From: CALKXV01 sp964632495
GTDB taxonomy: Bacteria > Pseudomonadota > Alphaproteobacteria > Rhodobacterales > Rhodobacteraceae
DNA: 43,024 nt
Assembly (NCBI GenBank): GCA_964632495.1
Contig: CAZWDS010000023.1
Coordinates: forward strand, 1-43,024
Direction of reading: 5' to 3'
This document shows, in pieces, positions 1 through 8,787 of the stretch (its first letter is position 1; the number at the start of each line of letters is the position of its first letter). The notes beneath the pieces are model-generated. The model was not told the DNA's origin. It ran no database searches and saw only the letters and a program-made list of their open reading frames with translations. Made by a program: the position numbers and the translations under genes.

Positions 1-813
1 GAGCGAATCGAGCTGATCACCAAATGGATCGAAGCCGAAAACCCCTTCCCCGCCAACATCGATTGGGAATGGACCGGGGATCAGGAAGATCAGGCCGAAA
101 GTGCCGCCTTCCTGCAAACCGGGTTCTCGGCTGCTTTGGGGCTGATGTTCATCATCCTCTTGGCTCAGTTCAACAGTGTGTATAACGCCGTTCTTGTGTT
201 GTTGGCGGTGGTTTTGTCCACCACGGGCGTGCTGATTGGCATGTTGGTGATGGAACAGCCGTTTTCGATCATCATGACAGGGACAGGGATCGTCGCTTTG
301 GCAGGGATCGTGGTGAACAACAACATTGTCTTGATCGACACGTATCAAGAGTACTCGAAATACATGCCGCGGATCGAAGCGATCATTCGCACCGCCGAAG
401 CGCGCATTCGCCCCGTCTTGCTGACCACGATCACCACGATGGCGGGCCTCGCCCCGATGATGTTTGGCCTGTCGCTGGACTTCTTCGGCGGTGGCTATTC
501 AATCGACAGCCCGACGGCCTTGTGGTGGAAGCAATTGGCAACGGCGGTGGTGTTTGGCCTTGGGATCGCAACGGTTCTGACGCTGGTCTTCACGCCGTCG
601 ATGCTGGCACTGCGGGTTTGGTTCTGGACCATTCTGGCCAACATCCTGACGTGGATTTCTGCCATGACACGGGGCGCGCGGTCGCGCACCGCGCGGGACT
701 ACGCTCTGCGCCGTGCAGCCCGCCAGATCAAAGCCACCGAAATCATCTGGGACCGCGACACCGATCCGTCTGCGCCCGCGAAACCCGAACCCGAGTTGCG
801 GGCGGCCGAGTGA
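1..813 (+). CDS. RND-family efflux transporter, C-terminal part (5' end outside window)
   Basis: This is the last 270 codons of an inner-membrane resistance-nodulation-division pump, a proton-driven exporter that works with a periplasmic adaptor. The frame is open from base 1, so the visible ATG at 136 is internal. A periplasmic stretch is followed by transmembrane helices (MFIILLAQFNSVYNAVLVLL and the next two). The loop GIVVNNNIVLIDTYQEY and the segment RIRPVLLTTITTMAGLAPM are typical of the AcrB/HAE1 C-terminal half. A hydrophilic tail of about 50 residues follows the last helix. The substrate cannot be told. The phosphatase-like gene starts about 8 bases after the stop, so the two may be co-transcribed. 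Confidence 0.93.
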   Translation, partial: ERIELITKWIEAENPFPANIDWEWTGDQEDQAESAAFLQTGFSAALGLMFIILLAQFNSVYNAVLVLLAVVLSTTGVLIGMLVMEQPFSIIMTGTGIVALAGIVVNNNIVLIDTYQEYSKYMPRIEAIIRTAEARIRPVLLTTITTMAGLAPMMFGLSLDFFGGGYSIDSPTALWWKQLATAVVFGLGIATVLTLVFTPSMLALRVWFWTILANILTWISAMTRGARSRTARDYALRRAARQIKATEIIWDRDTDPSAPAKPEPELRAAE

Positions 814-820
814 GTCTCGC

Positions 821-1168
821 TTGAGCCAAGGCCACGAACTGAAAGTCCTGTTCCTGTGCAGCCGCAATCAATGGCGCAGCCCCACGGCGGAACGTTTGTG
901 GCGCAAAGCACCAGAGCTTTCGGTGCGCTCTGCGGGTCTTAGTAAAAGTGCCATACGACGTTTGGCTGCGCGCGATGTCGACTGGGCTGACGTGATCTTT
1001 GTGATGGAAGATCAACATAAATCACGCCTTATGCGTGACTTTCGCAATGATCTGAACGCAACGCCGGTGCATGTGCTTGATATCCCGGACGACTACGCAT
1101 TCATGGACCCCGAACTGATAACGCTTTTGAGCGAGGGCATCACGCCGATCCTGACAGAGTATTTGTAA
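821..1168 (+). CDS. Low-molecular-weight tyrosine phosphatase-like protein
   Basis: A small protein of 115 residues if it starts at TTG 821, eight bases after the RND stop; no ATG lies between, and the upstream in-frame ATG at 713 is deep inside the RND gene. The N-terminus holds the P-loop LCSRNQWRSPTAE, which keeps the CX5R signature of low-molecular-weight protein tyrosine phosphatases. The usual second cysteine of the loop is a tryptophan. The length is shorter than the classic 150-residue enzymes and fits the short family COG4551 (from memory). WADVIFVMEDQHKSRL matches the conserved middle of the fold. It is probably cytoplasmic; the substrate is unknown. Confidence 0.8.
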   Translation: MSQGHELKVLFLCSRNQWRSPTAERLWRKAPELSVRSAGLSKSAIRRLAARDVDWADVIFVMEDQHKSRLMRDFRNDLNATPVHVLDIPDDYAFMDPELITLLSEGITPILTEYL

Positions 1169-1180
1169 AGACCAGCGTGA

Positions 1181-1699
1181 TCAGAACACATCGCCCGCTA
1201 CGTAGAACACCAACCGCGCTTCGGGATCAAGAACCATCACCCCCTCGCTGGCGCTGTCATAGGCCAAAGTGGCACCAGGGCGCGTCAGGGCCGCGCGAAT
1301 CCATTTATCGGCGCGCGTCCCCTTGAAACATGGGACGGCTTGGGCGGCAGAGCCAAGGGCCTGTTTGCCAAAGGTCCCGCGCCCCGACAAAAGCAGCGTA
1401 TCTGTCAGATCATTGGGCGAATGGCCGTCGACCCGGAACGCAACCAACCCCGTCACGCTAAAGATAGCCTTGGCCGCAAACACGTCCGTTTGAACCGGCA
1501 GGCTGCGGCGCGTTTCATTCACACGCAATTGGTAGACCGCAGCGGTACAGCGCATCTGGGATTTGAAGTATTTAAGATCGCCCAGAAAGAACCACTGATT
1601 AAGCTTTGCCCGCATCGCATCTTCGTGGTCACGCGCACAACCCGACACCCCCAACACAAGGGTCATGATCAAGCAAAGTGCGGTGGACAGGCGTGTCAC
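1181..1699 (-). CDS. Hypothetical lipoprotein
   Basis: A 172-residue protein with a lipoprotein signal: a short basic start, a hydrophobic core (LCLIMTLVLG) and a lipobox VSGC with the lipidated cysteine near residue 21. The mature part is soluble, with two further cysteines (MRCTAAVY and VPCFKG) that could form a disulfide. I do not recognise a family. It is convergent with the phosphatase-like gene, with only 12 bases between the stops, and lies downstream of the Atm1-like exporter on the same strand. It is probably anchored in the outer or inner membrane facing the periplasm. Confidence 0.75.
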   Translation of the reverse strand: MTRLSTALCLIMTLVLGVSGCARDHEDAMRAKLNQWFFLGDLKYFKSQMRCTAAVYQLRVNETRRSLPVQTDVFAAKAIFSVTGLVAFRVDGHSPNDLTDTLLLSGRGTFGKQALGSAAQAVPCFKGTRADKWIRAALTRPGATLAYDSASEGVMVLDPEARLVFYVAGDVF

Positions 1700-1771
1700 G
1701 GGCCCTCTCGTCGTGATGAACGAGACGGTTACTATATCGGAAAGTCTAAGAGCCCGTTAAACGACCTCTGA

Positions 1772-3583
1772 TCAGGCCGCGTCTTCTTCCGAGGCTTGCA
1801 TGGCCCAAAGCGACGCATAGCGCCCCTCTTCTTGCAGCAACCCGTCGTGCGTGCCTTCTTCGACAATCACGCCTTTCTCCAGAACCACGATCCGGTCCGC
1901 ATGGGCAATTGTCGACAGACGGTGCGCGATGGTGATCACCGTACGACCTTGGCCAAGGCCCTCTAGCTCGTGCTGGATTTCGGCTTCGGTTTCGGTGTCG
2001 AGCGCACTGGTGGCTTCGTCCAGCAAAAGGATCGGCGGGTTCTTCAAAAGCGTGCGGGCAATGCCGACGCGCTGCTTTTCCCCGCCCGAAAGTTTCAATC
2101 CACGTTCGCCGACAGCCGTTTGATAGCCTTCGGGCAGTCCTTCGATAAAGTCGTGGATCTTGGCGGCTTTGGCGGCCTCGACCACCTCGGAATGACTGGC
2201 TTCGGGGCGGCCATAGGCGATGTTGTAATAGATGGTGTCGTTGAAAAGAACTGTGTCTTGCGGCACCACCCCAATAGCTGAGTGAAGGCTTTTCTGGGTC
2301 ACGTCGCGGATGTCCTGCCCGTCGATCCTAAGAGCACCGTCGCCCACATCATAAAAGCGGAACAAAAGCCGTCCGATGGTGGATTTGCCCGAGCCTGAGG
2401 GCCCGACGATTGCCACGGTCTGCCCCGCAGGGACGTCCAGTGACACACCCTTCAGGATCGGGCGCGCGTCGTCATAGCCAAAGGCGATGTCGTCAAACTC
2501 GACACGGCCGCCTGTGACGTTCAGATCAAGGGCGTCTGGTTTGTCTTTGACCTCGGCGGGTTGTTCCAGAAGATCGAACATCTCGCCCATATCAACCAGG
2601 GCCTGCCGGATTTCACGGTAGACTGTACCGAGGAAATTCAAGGGCATAGTGATCTGGATCATATAGGCGTTGACCATGACGAAATCGCCGACGGTTAACG
2701 TGCCGTTCGACACGCCAATTGCGGCCATCACCATGACAACCACCAAGCCCGTGGTGATCAACAGGGATTGGCCAAAGTTCAGGAACGCCAGCGAATACGA
2801 CGTCTTCAGGGCCGCCGCGACATAGCGCTCCATGGAACTGTCATACCGGCTGGCTTCGCGATCCTCGGCACCGAAGTATTTGACGGTTTCGAAGTTCAAC
2901 AGGCTGTCGATGGCCTTTTGATTGGCGTCGGTGTCCTGGTCGTTCATCTCTTTGCGGATTTTCACGCGCCATTCGGTGACCTTGAAGGTAAACCAGACGT
3001 AAAGCGCGATGGTGACCACGACGACAGCCAAGTACCAGATGTCGAAGACCACGGCGAGCACGAGGGCGATCAGGGTCAGTTCGACGATCAGCGGACCGAT
3101 TGAGAAAAGCAGGAAGCGCAGCAGGAATTCAACGCCTTTGACGCCACGTTCGATGATCCGGGACAGGCCACCTGTCTTGCGGGTGATGTGATAGCGCAAA
3201 GACAGCGCGTGGATGTGCTGGAACGTCTCAAGCGCGATCTTGCGAAGCGCGCGTTGCCCCACGGCGGCAAAGATCACATCGCGCAGCTGTTGAAAGCCCA
3301 CGCCCATAAGACGCGCCATGCCATAGGCCACCGTGATCCCCACCACGCCAAGCCCCAGGGCCCAGGCCGGATCGGTATTTTCGCCTGCCAGAATATCGAC
3401 GGCGGCCTTGTAAAAGAACGGGGTCCAGACCGCGATAACCTTGGACAAGATCAGCACCAAAAGCGCCAGAACGACCCGGCGTTTCACCCAAGGCTGATCT
3501 TCGGGCCAAAGATAGGGCGCAACTCTTTTGATGGTCCTGAGACCGCTGCGTCGTTCAGCTTCTTCGATCGTACTTTCACTCAT
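1772..3583 (-). CDS. Atm1-type ABC exporter (fused membrane and ATPase domains)
   Basis: A 603-residue half-transporter. The membrane domain (about residues 35-330) has six hydrophobic segments. The stretch SLLNFETVKYFGAEDREASR is the hallmark of the Atm1/HMT1 group, which exports glutathione-linked sulfur or metal compounds. The ATPase domain (about 360-595) has Walker A GPSGSGKST, signature LSGGEKQR, Walker B ILLLDEATSALD and the H-loop TVITIAHRLST. The length is normal for the family. It would act as a homodimer in the inner membrane. The bacterial substrate is inferred from family members, for example NaAtm1, and not from context. Confidence 0.92.
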   Translation of the reverse strand: MSESTIEEAERRSGLRTIKRVAPYLWPEDQPWVKRRVVLALLVLILSKVIAVWTPFFYKAAVDILAGENTDPAWALGLGVVGITVAYGMARLMGVGFQQLRDVIFAAVGQRALRKIALETFQHIHALSLRYHITRKTGGLSRIIERGVKGVEFLLRFLLFSIGPLIVELTLIALVLAVVFDIWYLAVVVVTIALYVWFTFKVTEWRVKIRKEMNDQDTDANQKAIDSLLNFETVKYFGAEDREASRYDSSMERYVAAALKTSYSLAFLNFGQSLLITTGLVVVMVMAAIGVSNGTLTVGDFVMVNAYMIQITMPLNFLGTVYREIRQALVDMGEMFDLLEQPAEVKDKPDALDLNVTGGRVEFDDIAFGYDDARPILKGVSLDVPAGQTVAIVGPSGSGKSTIGRLLFRFYDVGDGALRIDGQDIRDVTQKSLHSAIGVVPQDTVLFNDTIYYNIAYGRPEASHSEVVEAAKAAKIHDFIEGLPEGYQTAVGERGLKLSGGEKQRVGIARTLLKNPPILLLDEATSALDTETEAEIQHELEGLGQGRTVITIAHRLSTIAHADRIVVLEKGVIVEEGTHDGLLQEEGRYASLWAMQASEEDAA

Positions 3584-3660
3584 CGCAGCCTACGTAGGCG
3601 CAACGGCGACAGAAGACCAGACGGGCTGATGTGTATAGAGTGCGATTGTTCTGTTCGAAA

Positions 3661-3725
3661 TTGGGGCTCTGCCCCCGACGCTCTTGCAGAGCGTCTCCCC
3701 CGAAGTATTTTCGGCAAGAGGAAAG
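3661..3725. repeat. GC-rich double-hairpin intergenic element
   Basis: A short hairpin (GGGGC at 3663-3667 with GCCCC at 3671-3675) is followed by a 7-bp perfect stem (GACGCTC 3677-3683, GAGCGTC 3689-3695). Next come CCCCCGAAGTATTTTCGGCAAGAGGAAAG, and then the 3' end of the LysM gene. From memory, very similar elements (a gggctctgccccc block, a hairpin, then a gagtatttt block) recur in Rhodobacteraceae intergenic DNA. Only one copy was seen here. It lies between the start of the ABC exporter gene and the stop of the LysM gene and may also terminate the LysM transcript. Confidence 0.55.
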
Positions 3726-3759
3726 ACAATTTGAGACAAAGTATATCGGTCTTTACAGA

Positions 3760-5214
3760 TCAGTCCGGGACGGTGAAGATTTGGCCCGGGTAGATCAGGT
3801 CGGGGTTTCGAATCCGATCCGTATTGGCGTCGAAAACCCGCACATAAAGTGGACCTTCGCCGTATTTCTCGCGCGCGATCCCCCAAAGCGTGTTGCCGGG
3901 TTGGACCGTGATGAGCGAGACCGGAGCGATGTCTGCTTTTGGCGTGGCGTCCAAGGCACGGATGGCTTCCACCGCTTCGCGTTTGAACGGGGTTTCGGCG
4001 CGTGAAATCACGTCGCCATCCGCGTTCACCTCGTCGACCCGAAGCGTATACGTGCCTGTGTCGACATCTGGAAGTTCGGTTCGCCATTGCCCGGATGCAC
4101 CAATTTCGGTTTCAATAAGCGGCTTGTTGTTCAAGTAAACCCGCACGGCCGACGCGCCGGTCGCGCGTCCGGAAAGGGAGACCTCGCCTTCCTCATCATA
4201 GCTGATGGCGTCGATAGACACATTCGCCAAAGCCTCGGGTTGCGCGTTTGAGGATTGCAGGACCTGGACACCGTTTTCATCCGCCAATAGCACGGTCGGC
4301 GCTGTGGGTTGGGCCGGGTCCTCTGCCGAAGCGCTTGGGGCTGCGTCGGCCAGTTCAACGTCTGTGCCGTTGCCATTGTCGGCAGTCTTGGAGGGGGCAT
4401 CGCTGTTCTCGTCCGGATCAACCGTGTCTGATGTGTCCGGCTGCGCGTTTGTCTGTGTTGTTTCGCCGCCTGAGTCGATCTCATCCGCTGCAACTTCTGC
4501 TGTGGCTGTTGCCGTTTCAAGTGCGCCTGCATCTTGGGTCGTCTCGTTCAATTCAGCCTCGGCGGTCGCCACTTCAACTGCGGGGACCGGGGCCAGAATG
4601 ACAGAGGCGGGTGCTTCCATCGTGGTGCCATCGGCCCATGTTTCTTCCAGTGTCAGCACGCGAGGGTCATCGGATGACCCAAGTTCGGCGAAGATCAGGA
4701 AGCTGCCGCTACCGTCTGCAACAGTTTCGCCTGCTGTTTCGCCATTCATCATAAGTTTGATCGCAGCCCCCGGCACACCCGTTCCCGCAATAAGTGTTGA
4801 CCCACCGGGCTCGACACGCACGATGTCGAAGGAGGCCTCGCTTTTGACCGTATCAGGTGTTTCGGATTCTGTGTTTGTGTCTGTGTCTGGGGCTTGGGTC
4901 GCGCTTGTGTCCGTATCGCTGTCAGACAAGACAGCAACATCTTCGCCCGTGCCTTGGTCTGTTTCTTCCGCCGAAGCCGCATCAGTGTCAGCAGACACTG
5001 CGTCTAGGGGCAACGTGCCCGCGTCATCAGACGCGCTTGCCGCAGTGTCTTGCGCGGTGGCGCTATTGTCCAGCGGCGCTTCAGTGACCGCAGGCACGCT
5101 GTCCAAACCCGCCTCTTCTGTGCCGTTCACACCTGTTGCTTTTGGCCACCAAAGCGCCCAAATCGCGACGCCGGCGATCAACAATAGAATGATGCCTGTC
5201 CAAACCCGCTTCAC
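3760..5214 (-). CDS. Membrane-anchored LysM / Ig-like envelope protein
   Basis: A 484-residue protein with one N-terminal transmembrane helix (about residues 5-23, GIILLLIAGVAIWALWWP). A long acidic, Thr/Ala/Asp-rich stretch follows, then two Ig-like beta modules (about 132-210 and 330-412, with GTGVPGAAIKLMMNG and LSGRATGASAVRVYLNN). The C-terminus is a LysM domain (about 435-484: VQPGNTLWGIAREKYGEG ending in PGQIFTVPD), which binds peptidoglycan. It most likely tethers the inner membrane to the wall or organises the envelope. Similar LysM proteins are common in Rhodobacterales, but no precise function is known to me. It is divergent from the LOG gene. Confidence 0.85.
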   Translation of the reverse strand: MKRVWTGIILLLIAGVAIWALWWPKATGVNGTEEAGLDSVPAVTEAPLDNSATAQDTAASASDDAGTLPLDAVSADTDAASAEETDQGTGEDVAVLSDSDTDTSATQAPDTDTNTESETPDTVKSEASFDIVRVEPGGSTLIAGTGVPGAAIKLMMNGETAGETVADGSGSFLIFAELGSSDDPRVLTLEETWADGTTMEAPASVILAPVPAVEVATAEAELNETTQDAGALETATATAEVAADEIDSGGETTQTNAQPDTSDTVDPDENSDAPSKTADNGNGTDVELADAAPSASAEDPAQPTAPTVLLADENGVQVLQSSNAQPEALANVSIDAISYDEEGEVSLSGRATGASAVRVYLNNKPLIETEIGASGQWRTELPDVDTGTYTLRVDEVNADGDVISRAETPFKREAVEAIRALDATPKADIAPVSLITVQPGNTLWGIAREKYGEGPLYVRVFDANTDRIRNPDLIYPGQIFTVPD

Positions 5215-5345
5215 CGTGTCTTACTCCCAAAAAGAGAGCGGGGTTTTTCCCCACTTTTACGCGCGTCCCACACGTGCGCTTGAGAGACCCTATCAACACC
5301 GGTAACAGGGGTCAAAACACCTTTTGTCAAAGGCGGTTGTCTGAC

Positions 5346-5897
5346 ATGTCACGATTTTCTCTGTCACTTTGCGTCTTTTGTGGCGCGCGCTCGGGAACGA
5401 AGCCAGCCTATATGGCCGCCGCAACCCAGTTAGGGGCGACCATTGCCAGGCAGAACTGGCGTTTGGTCTATGGAGCTGGCGATGTGGGGATTATGGGCGC
5501 AGTTGCCGAAGCCGCACATCGCGCAGGAGCGGAAACCTTAGGTGTTATTCCGACGCATTTGCTGGACAGGGAGGCTCCACGCGGCCTGTTCGGAGACCGG
5601 ATCATCACGGAAACCATGCATGAGCGTAAGAAAGTGATGTTCATGAATTCGGACGCCGTGGCGGTTTTGCCGGGCGGCGCAGGATCACTGGACGAGTTCT
5701 TTGAAGTCCTGACATGGGCGCAATTGGGCTTGCACGCAAAACCGATCTTTCTGGTCGATATCGAAGGGTATTGGCAGCCGTTAAGTGCACTTCTGGCCCA
5801 TATCGTGGACGAAGGGTTTGCCGATGAAAGCGTTTTGAGTCTGCTTCAGATTGTGCCGGACGTCGAGGGTCTGGTCGAGGTCCTCGCCCGTTCTTGA
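5346..5897 (+). CDS. LOG-family protein (TIGR00730; cytokinin riboside monophosphate hydrolase-like)
   Basis: 183 residues from ATG 5346 (MSRFSLSLCVFCGARSG); the in-frame ATG at 5274 would add a non-conserved leader. The Rossmann-like LOG fold is clear. The nucleotide loop is PGGAGSLDE (family PGGxGTxxE), preceded by the conserved Arg in MHERKK. The first glycine motif reads YGAGDVGIMG instead of the usual YGGG.GLMG. LOG enzymes release the base from nucleoside 5'-monophosphates; many were once misannotated as lysine decarboxylases. The last 52 bases overlap the 3' end of the convergent transporter gene. Confidence 0.88.
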   Translation: MSRFSLSLCVFCGARSGTKPAYMAAATQLGATIARQNWRLVYGAGDVGIMGAVAEAAHRAGAETLGVIPTHLLDREAPRGLFGDRIITETMHERKKVMFMNSDAVAVLPGGAGSLDEFFEVLTWAQLGLHAKPIFLVDIEGYWQPLSALLAHIVDEGFADESVLSLLQIVPDVEGLVEVLARS

Positions 5898-6751
5898 CGG
5901 ATGGCCATGGTGCTATAAAGCGCAAGCGCGACCCAGATCAGCACAAGGGATGCTCCATGCCAACCGGTGACCGGCTCGGAAAAGACGAATGCCGCGCAGA
6001 GAAACTGCAAGGTTGGATTGAGGTAAGAGATCAGTCCCACTGTCGACAGCCGCACGGCTTGCGCGGCTTGGGAAAACAGGATCAGTGGCAATCCGGTTAA
6101 GGGCCCGCTTAGCATCAAAAGCAACCAAAGCCGGGGGGTCAGATCTGCCGTCTGCGCGAAAAAGGCGAACCAGACCAACACAAAAGGCGACAACAACAAA
6201 ACCTCGGCAGTGACCGAGACGGTTGGGCCTGTTTTCACCCGTTTCTTCACCACACCATAAAGCGAAAACGTGGTCGCAAGGATGAGGCTGATCGTGGGAA
6301 CCACGCCAAGCCCTGTCGTCAGAAGTGCGACGCTGAAAGCGGCCAAAGCCACGGCGGCCCATTGCAGGGGGTGAAAGCGTTCGCGAAAAAACACATAGCC
6401 AAAGACGACCGAGGCCAAGGGATAGATGTAATACCCAAGGCTTGATTCCGTCAGGCGGCCTGTTTGGATCGAATAGATGAAGAAGAACCAGTTGAAGCTG
6501 ACCATTATGGCGGCCAGCAGGGTCCAGCCCACCTGATCTTTCTGGCTGACGGCGGCCCTCAAAGCGGGCAACCTGCCCCGGAACCAAAGGATGACCGCGA
6601 AGAACACCAACGACCACAACATCCGATGGGCCAGAATATCCGCAGGCGGCACGTTGCTCAGAAAGCCATAGTAGATCGGCGCCAATCCCCAGATCATTGC
6701 AGCGGCCACGATCGCAGCCAAGCCTTTGGTATGATCGGACAGATTGGTCAT
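5846..6751 (-). CDS. rarD: EamA/DMT transporter, RarD-like
   Basis: 301 residues from the first ATG (MTNLSDHTKGLAAIVAAAMI); a GTG at 6805 would give an 18-residue extension that looks unneeded. About ten hydrophobic helices are arranged as two EamA repeats. The start IWGLAPIYYGFLSNVPPADI with LAHRMLWSL, and the segment YYIYPLASVVFGYVFFRERF, match the RarD subgroup of the drug/metabolite transporter superfamily as I recall it. It is an inner-membrane protein of unknown substrate. Its 3' end overlaps the LOG gene by 52 bases tail to tail. Confidence 0.85.
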   Translation of the reverse strand: MTNLSDHTKGLAAIVAAAMIWGLAPIYYGFLSNVPPADILAHRMLWSLVFFAVILWFRGRLPALRAAVSQKDQVGWTLLAAIMVSFNWFFFIYSIQTGRLTESSLGYYIYPLASVVFGYVFFRERFHPLQWAAVALAAFSVALLTTGLGVVPTISLILATTFSLYGVVKKRVKTGPTVSVTAEVLLLSPFVLVWFAFFAQTADLTPRLWLLLMLSGPLTGLPLILFSQAAQAVRLSTVGLISYLNPTLQFLCAAFVFSEPVTGWHGASLVLIWVALALYSTMAIRQERARTSTRPSTSGTI

Positions 6752-6871
6752 GGCGCTGGCAAAGCAGAAAGCGGGACCGAATGTAAGTGTATAAAAGAAA
6801 CGCACGGTAGTGCGCTTTGGACCATGGAAGACCCGGATATCTCGGGCGACTCTACCAGGCGGACAAGCGGG

Positions 6872-7840
6872 TCATGCGACGGGCCTTTCAACACGTCGCA
6901 GCTTTTGGAACCGTCTTGCGGCCTCTGGCAATGCGACATCGGGAAACACCTTGCCCCAGTCCGCATCCACAACGTCGCCCACGTAAAGATCACCACGACT
7001 GTCATAGGCGATGCTGTGCGGTGACAGGAATTGCCCCGGCAACAGGCCCGCGCCTTGTTTCGCATCCAGCCGCGACTGCAAATCGCCGTTTTGGTCAAAC
7101 ACGCTGACGAAGGGGCCAATATTCGGGAAATCCCGATTTACGGCAAGATAGGGTGCCAATTCGCCGACGATACAATCAGGACAGCTTCCCGGCGTGATCG
7201 CCAGACCGCTGGGGCGGTGCATGTTGTTGATCTGGGTTTCGAACGTGCCGTCTTGGTCGAAGACCTGCACGCGCGAGTTTTCCCGGTCAGCGACGTAAAT
7301 CCAGCCATCAGGATCGCAGCAGATATTGTGCGGCAGGTTGAATTCGCCCGGCCCCGTGCCCGGCGTGCCCCAGCTTTTCAGGTGCTTTCCGGCAGGATCG
7401 AATTTGTGGATGCAGGCGTTTTGGTAACCGTCGGACACGAAGATGTTTCCGTCAGGGGCCACGGCCGAATGTGTGCATTTGCAAAAGGGTTTGCCGCTCA
7501 TGAAACCGGAACTGAGCCCCGGCGTGCCGATCTCTAGAAGAAGCGTGCCGTCCAGCGTGAATTTGCGAACGGTGTGGTCGAAGTTGTCTGTCAGATAGAG
7601 CCTTTGATCCGGCCCGATCGCGGCTCCATGAGGGTTCAGGAATATGCCCTGTCCCCACGTCGAAAGCACATCGCCCTGTTGATCCAGAACCACAACCGGG
7701 TGGTCCCCCCGGTTGAACAGATACACGCGGTCTTTGTCATCGACGGCAATACCCGCTACGTCACCCAATGTAATTTCGGGCGGCAACTTGGCCCAATCGG
7801 GCATGGGCTTATAGGTGTATTGGCCTTGCCCCAGTCTCAT
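6872..7840 (-). CDS. NHL-repeat beta-propeller, peptidyl-hydroxyglycine amidating lyase (PAL)-like
   Basis: 322 residues, no signal peptide, with repeated NHL blades (GDVAGIAVDDKDRVYLFNRG, GPDQRLYLTDNFDHTVRKF, DGNIFVSDGYQNACIHKF, DGWIYVADRENSRVQVF). Compared from memory with the animal PAL lyase domain, the residues thought to matter are present: Arg44 in NRGDH, the three PH histidines His71, His171 and His275 that would bind zinc, Tyr139 in SDGYQN, and Arg190 in DRENSR. PAL cleaves peptidyl-alpha-hydroxyglycine to an amide plus glyoxylate. The gene overlaps the dehydrogenase gene by ATGA and ends the importer operon. The catalytic role is inferred; other NHL proteins have no enzymatic activity. 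Confidence 0.75.
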   Translation of the reverse strand: MRLGQGQYTYKPMPDWAKLPPEITLGDVAGIAVDDKDRVYLFNRGDHPVVVLDQQGDVLSTWGQGIFLNPHGAAIGPDQRLYLTDNFDHTVRKFTLDGTLLLEIGTPGLSSGFMSGKPFCKCTHSAVAPDGNIFVSDGYQNACIHKFDPAGKHLKSWGTPGTGPGEFNLPHNICCDPDGWIYVADRENSRVQVFDQDGTFETQINNMHRPSGLAITPGSCPDCIVGELAPYLAVNRDFPNIGPFVSVFDQNGDLQSRLDAKQGAGLLPGQFLSPHSIAYDSRGDLYVGDVVDADWGKVFPDVALPEAARRFQKLRRVERPVA

Positions 7841-8787
7841 GACGGCGCGAACACAGGGGTCAGCAGAGGCTGGCCCGCGAAATAAGCGGCCAGGTTGTCG
7901 ACCACAGTCTGGGCCATGGCATCGCGGGTCTCCAGCGTGCCGCTGGCGTGGTGCGGGTAAAGCGTGACGTTGGCAAGCGCGCTCAAGGCTGGATCCGGGT
8001 TAGGTTCGTTCAAATAGACATCAAGTCCCGCACTGCCCAATTGGCCATCGCAAAGCGCTGCGATCAGAGCGGGTTCGTCCACGACCGAGCCGCGTGCAAC
8101 GTTGATGATGGTGCCTGTGGGGCCGACCGCGTGGATCACCTCGCGCGAGATCAGGCCTTGAGTTGCAGCCCCACCCGGGACGATCACGACCAGAATGTCT
8201 GACCATTGTGCCAGCGAAAGGGTGTCGGGGAAGAAGGCATAGTCGACCGGTTTTGCGGATCGTGCGGTATAGCCAATGTCCAGACCAAGAGGTTCGAAAC
8301 GCTTGGCGATGGCGGTTCCAATGGTGCCAAGACCCACGATGCCAGCGCGCTTACCCGTCAAGGTGCTTAAAAGTGGATACATCCCCTGCCGCCCCCAATC
8401 CCCAGACGTCACATAGGCATGGGCCGCCACCAGTTGACGACGCGCTGCAAGTGCCAGCATCAGCGCCACATCCGCCACATCATCGGACAACGCATCCGAA
8501 CTGTTGGTCAGGGCAATCCCGGCGTCGCGCAAAGCTGCATCGTCAATGGTTTCAAAACCGGCAGAGGTACAGGCAACCACACCGACATTGGGCAATTGCG
8601 CGATTTGAGCGCGGGTCAGTTCGGTGTGCCCGTTGGTGACCACGGCTTGGCACTGTGATCCGATCTCTGCCAGAAACGCCGGTTTGTCGTCCGCAAGATC
8701 GAAACGGTGCAAGTGATAGCTCGCTTCAAGCTGGGCCATCGCCTTGGGGCGCGGCGCGGCCATGACAAGAACGTCACGCTGGCTCAT
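7837..8787 (-). CDS. D-2-hydroxyacid dehydrogenase (glyoxylate/hydroxypyruvate reductase-like)
   Basis: 316 residues with the two-domain layout of the D-isomer hydroxyacid dehydrogenases. The NAD(P) loop is GIVGLGTIGTAI (about 149-160). The catalytic triad is visible as Arg232 in NVARGSVVDE, Glu261 in YLNEP and His279 or His280 in YPHHASGT. TNSSDALSDDVADVALMLAL matches the substrate-domain hinge. The family reduces glyoxylate, hydroxypyruvate and other 2-oxoacids; the sequence alone does not fix the substrate or cofactor. It overlaps the ATPase gene upstream and the PAL-like gene downstream by four bases each, so it is clearly co-translated with the importer. Confidence 0.9.
   Translation of the reverse strand: MSQRDVLVMAAPRPKAMAQLEASYHLHRFDLADDKPAFLAEIGSQCQAVVTNGHTELTRAQIAQLPNVGVVACTSAGFETIDDAALRDAGIALTNSSDALSDDVADVALMLALAARRQLVAAHAYVTSGDWGRQGMYPLLSTLTGKRAGIVGLGTIGTAIAKRFEPLGLDIGYTARSAKPVDYAFFPDTLSLAQWSDILVVIVPGGAATQGLISREVIHAVGPTGTIINVARGSVVDEPALIAALCDGQLGSAGLDVYLNEPNPDPALSALANVTLYPHHASGTLETRDAMAQTVVDNLAAYFAGQPLLTPVFAPS

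Noticed and set aside
5240..5252. GGGGTTTTTCCCC mini hairpin upstream of the LysM gene
   Set aside because: Only a 4-bp stem in a divergent promoter region; too weak to call a terminator or attenuator.
4205..5305. 366-codon Ser/Ala/Val-rich open frame opposite the LysM protein gene
   Set aside because: The composition is simply the complement of the acidic Thr/Asp/Ala-rich stretch; the minus-strand protein has a clear helix, Ig-like modules and LysM domain.
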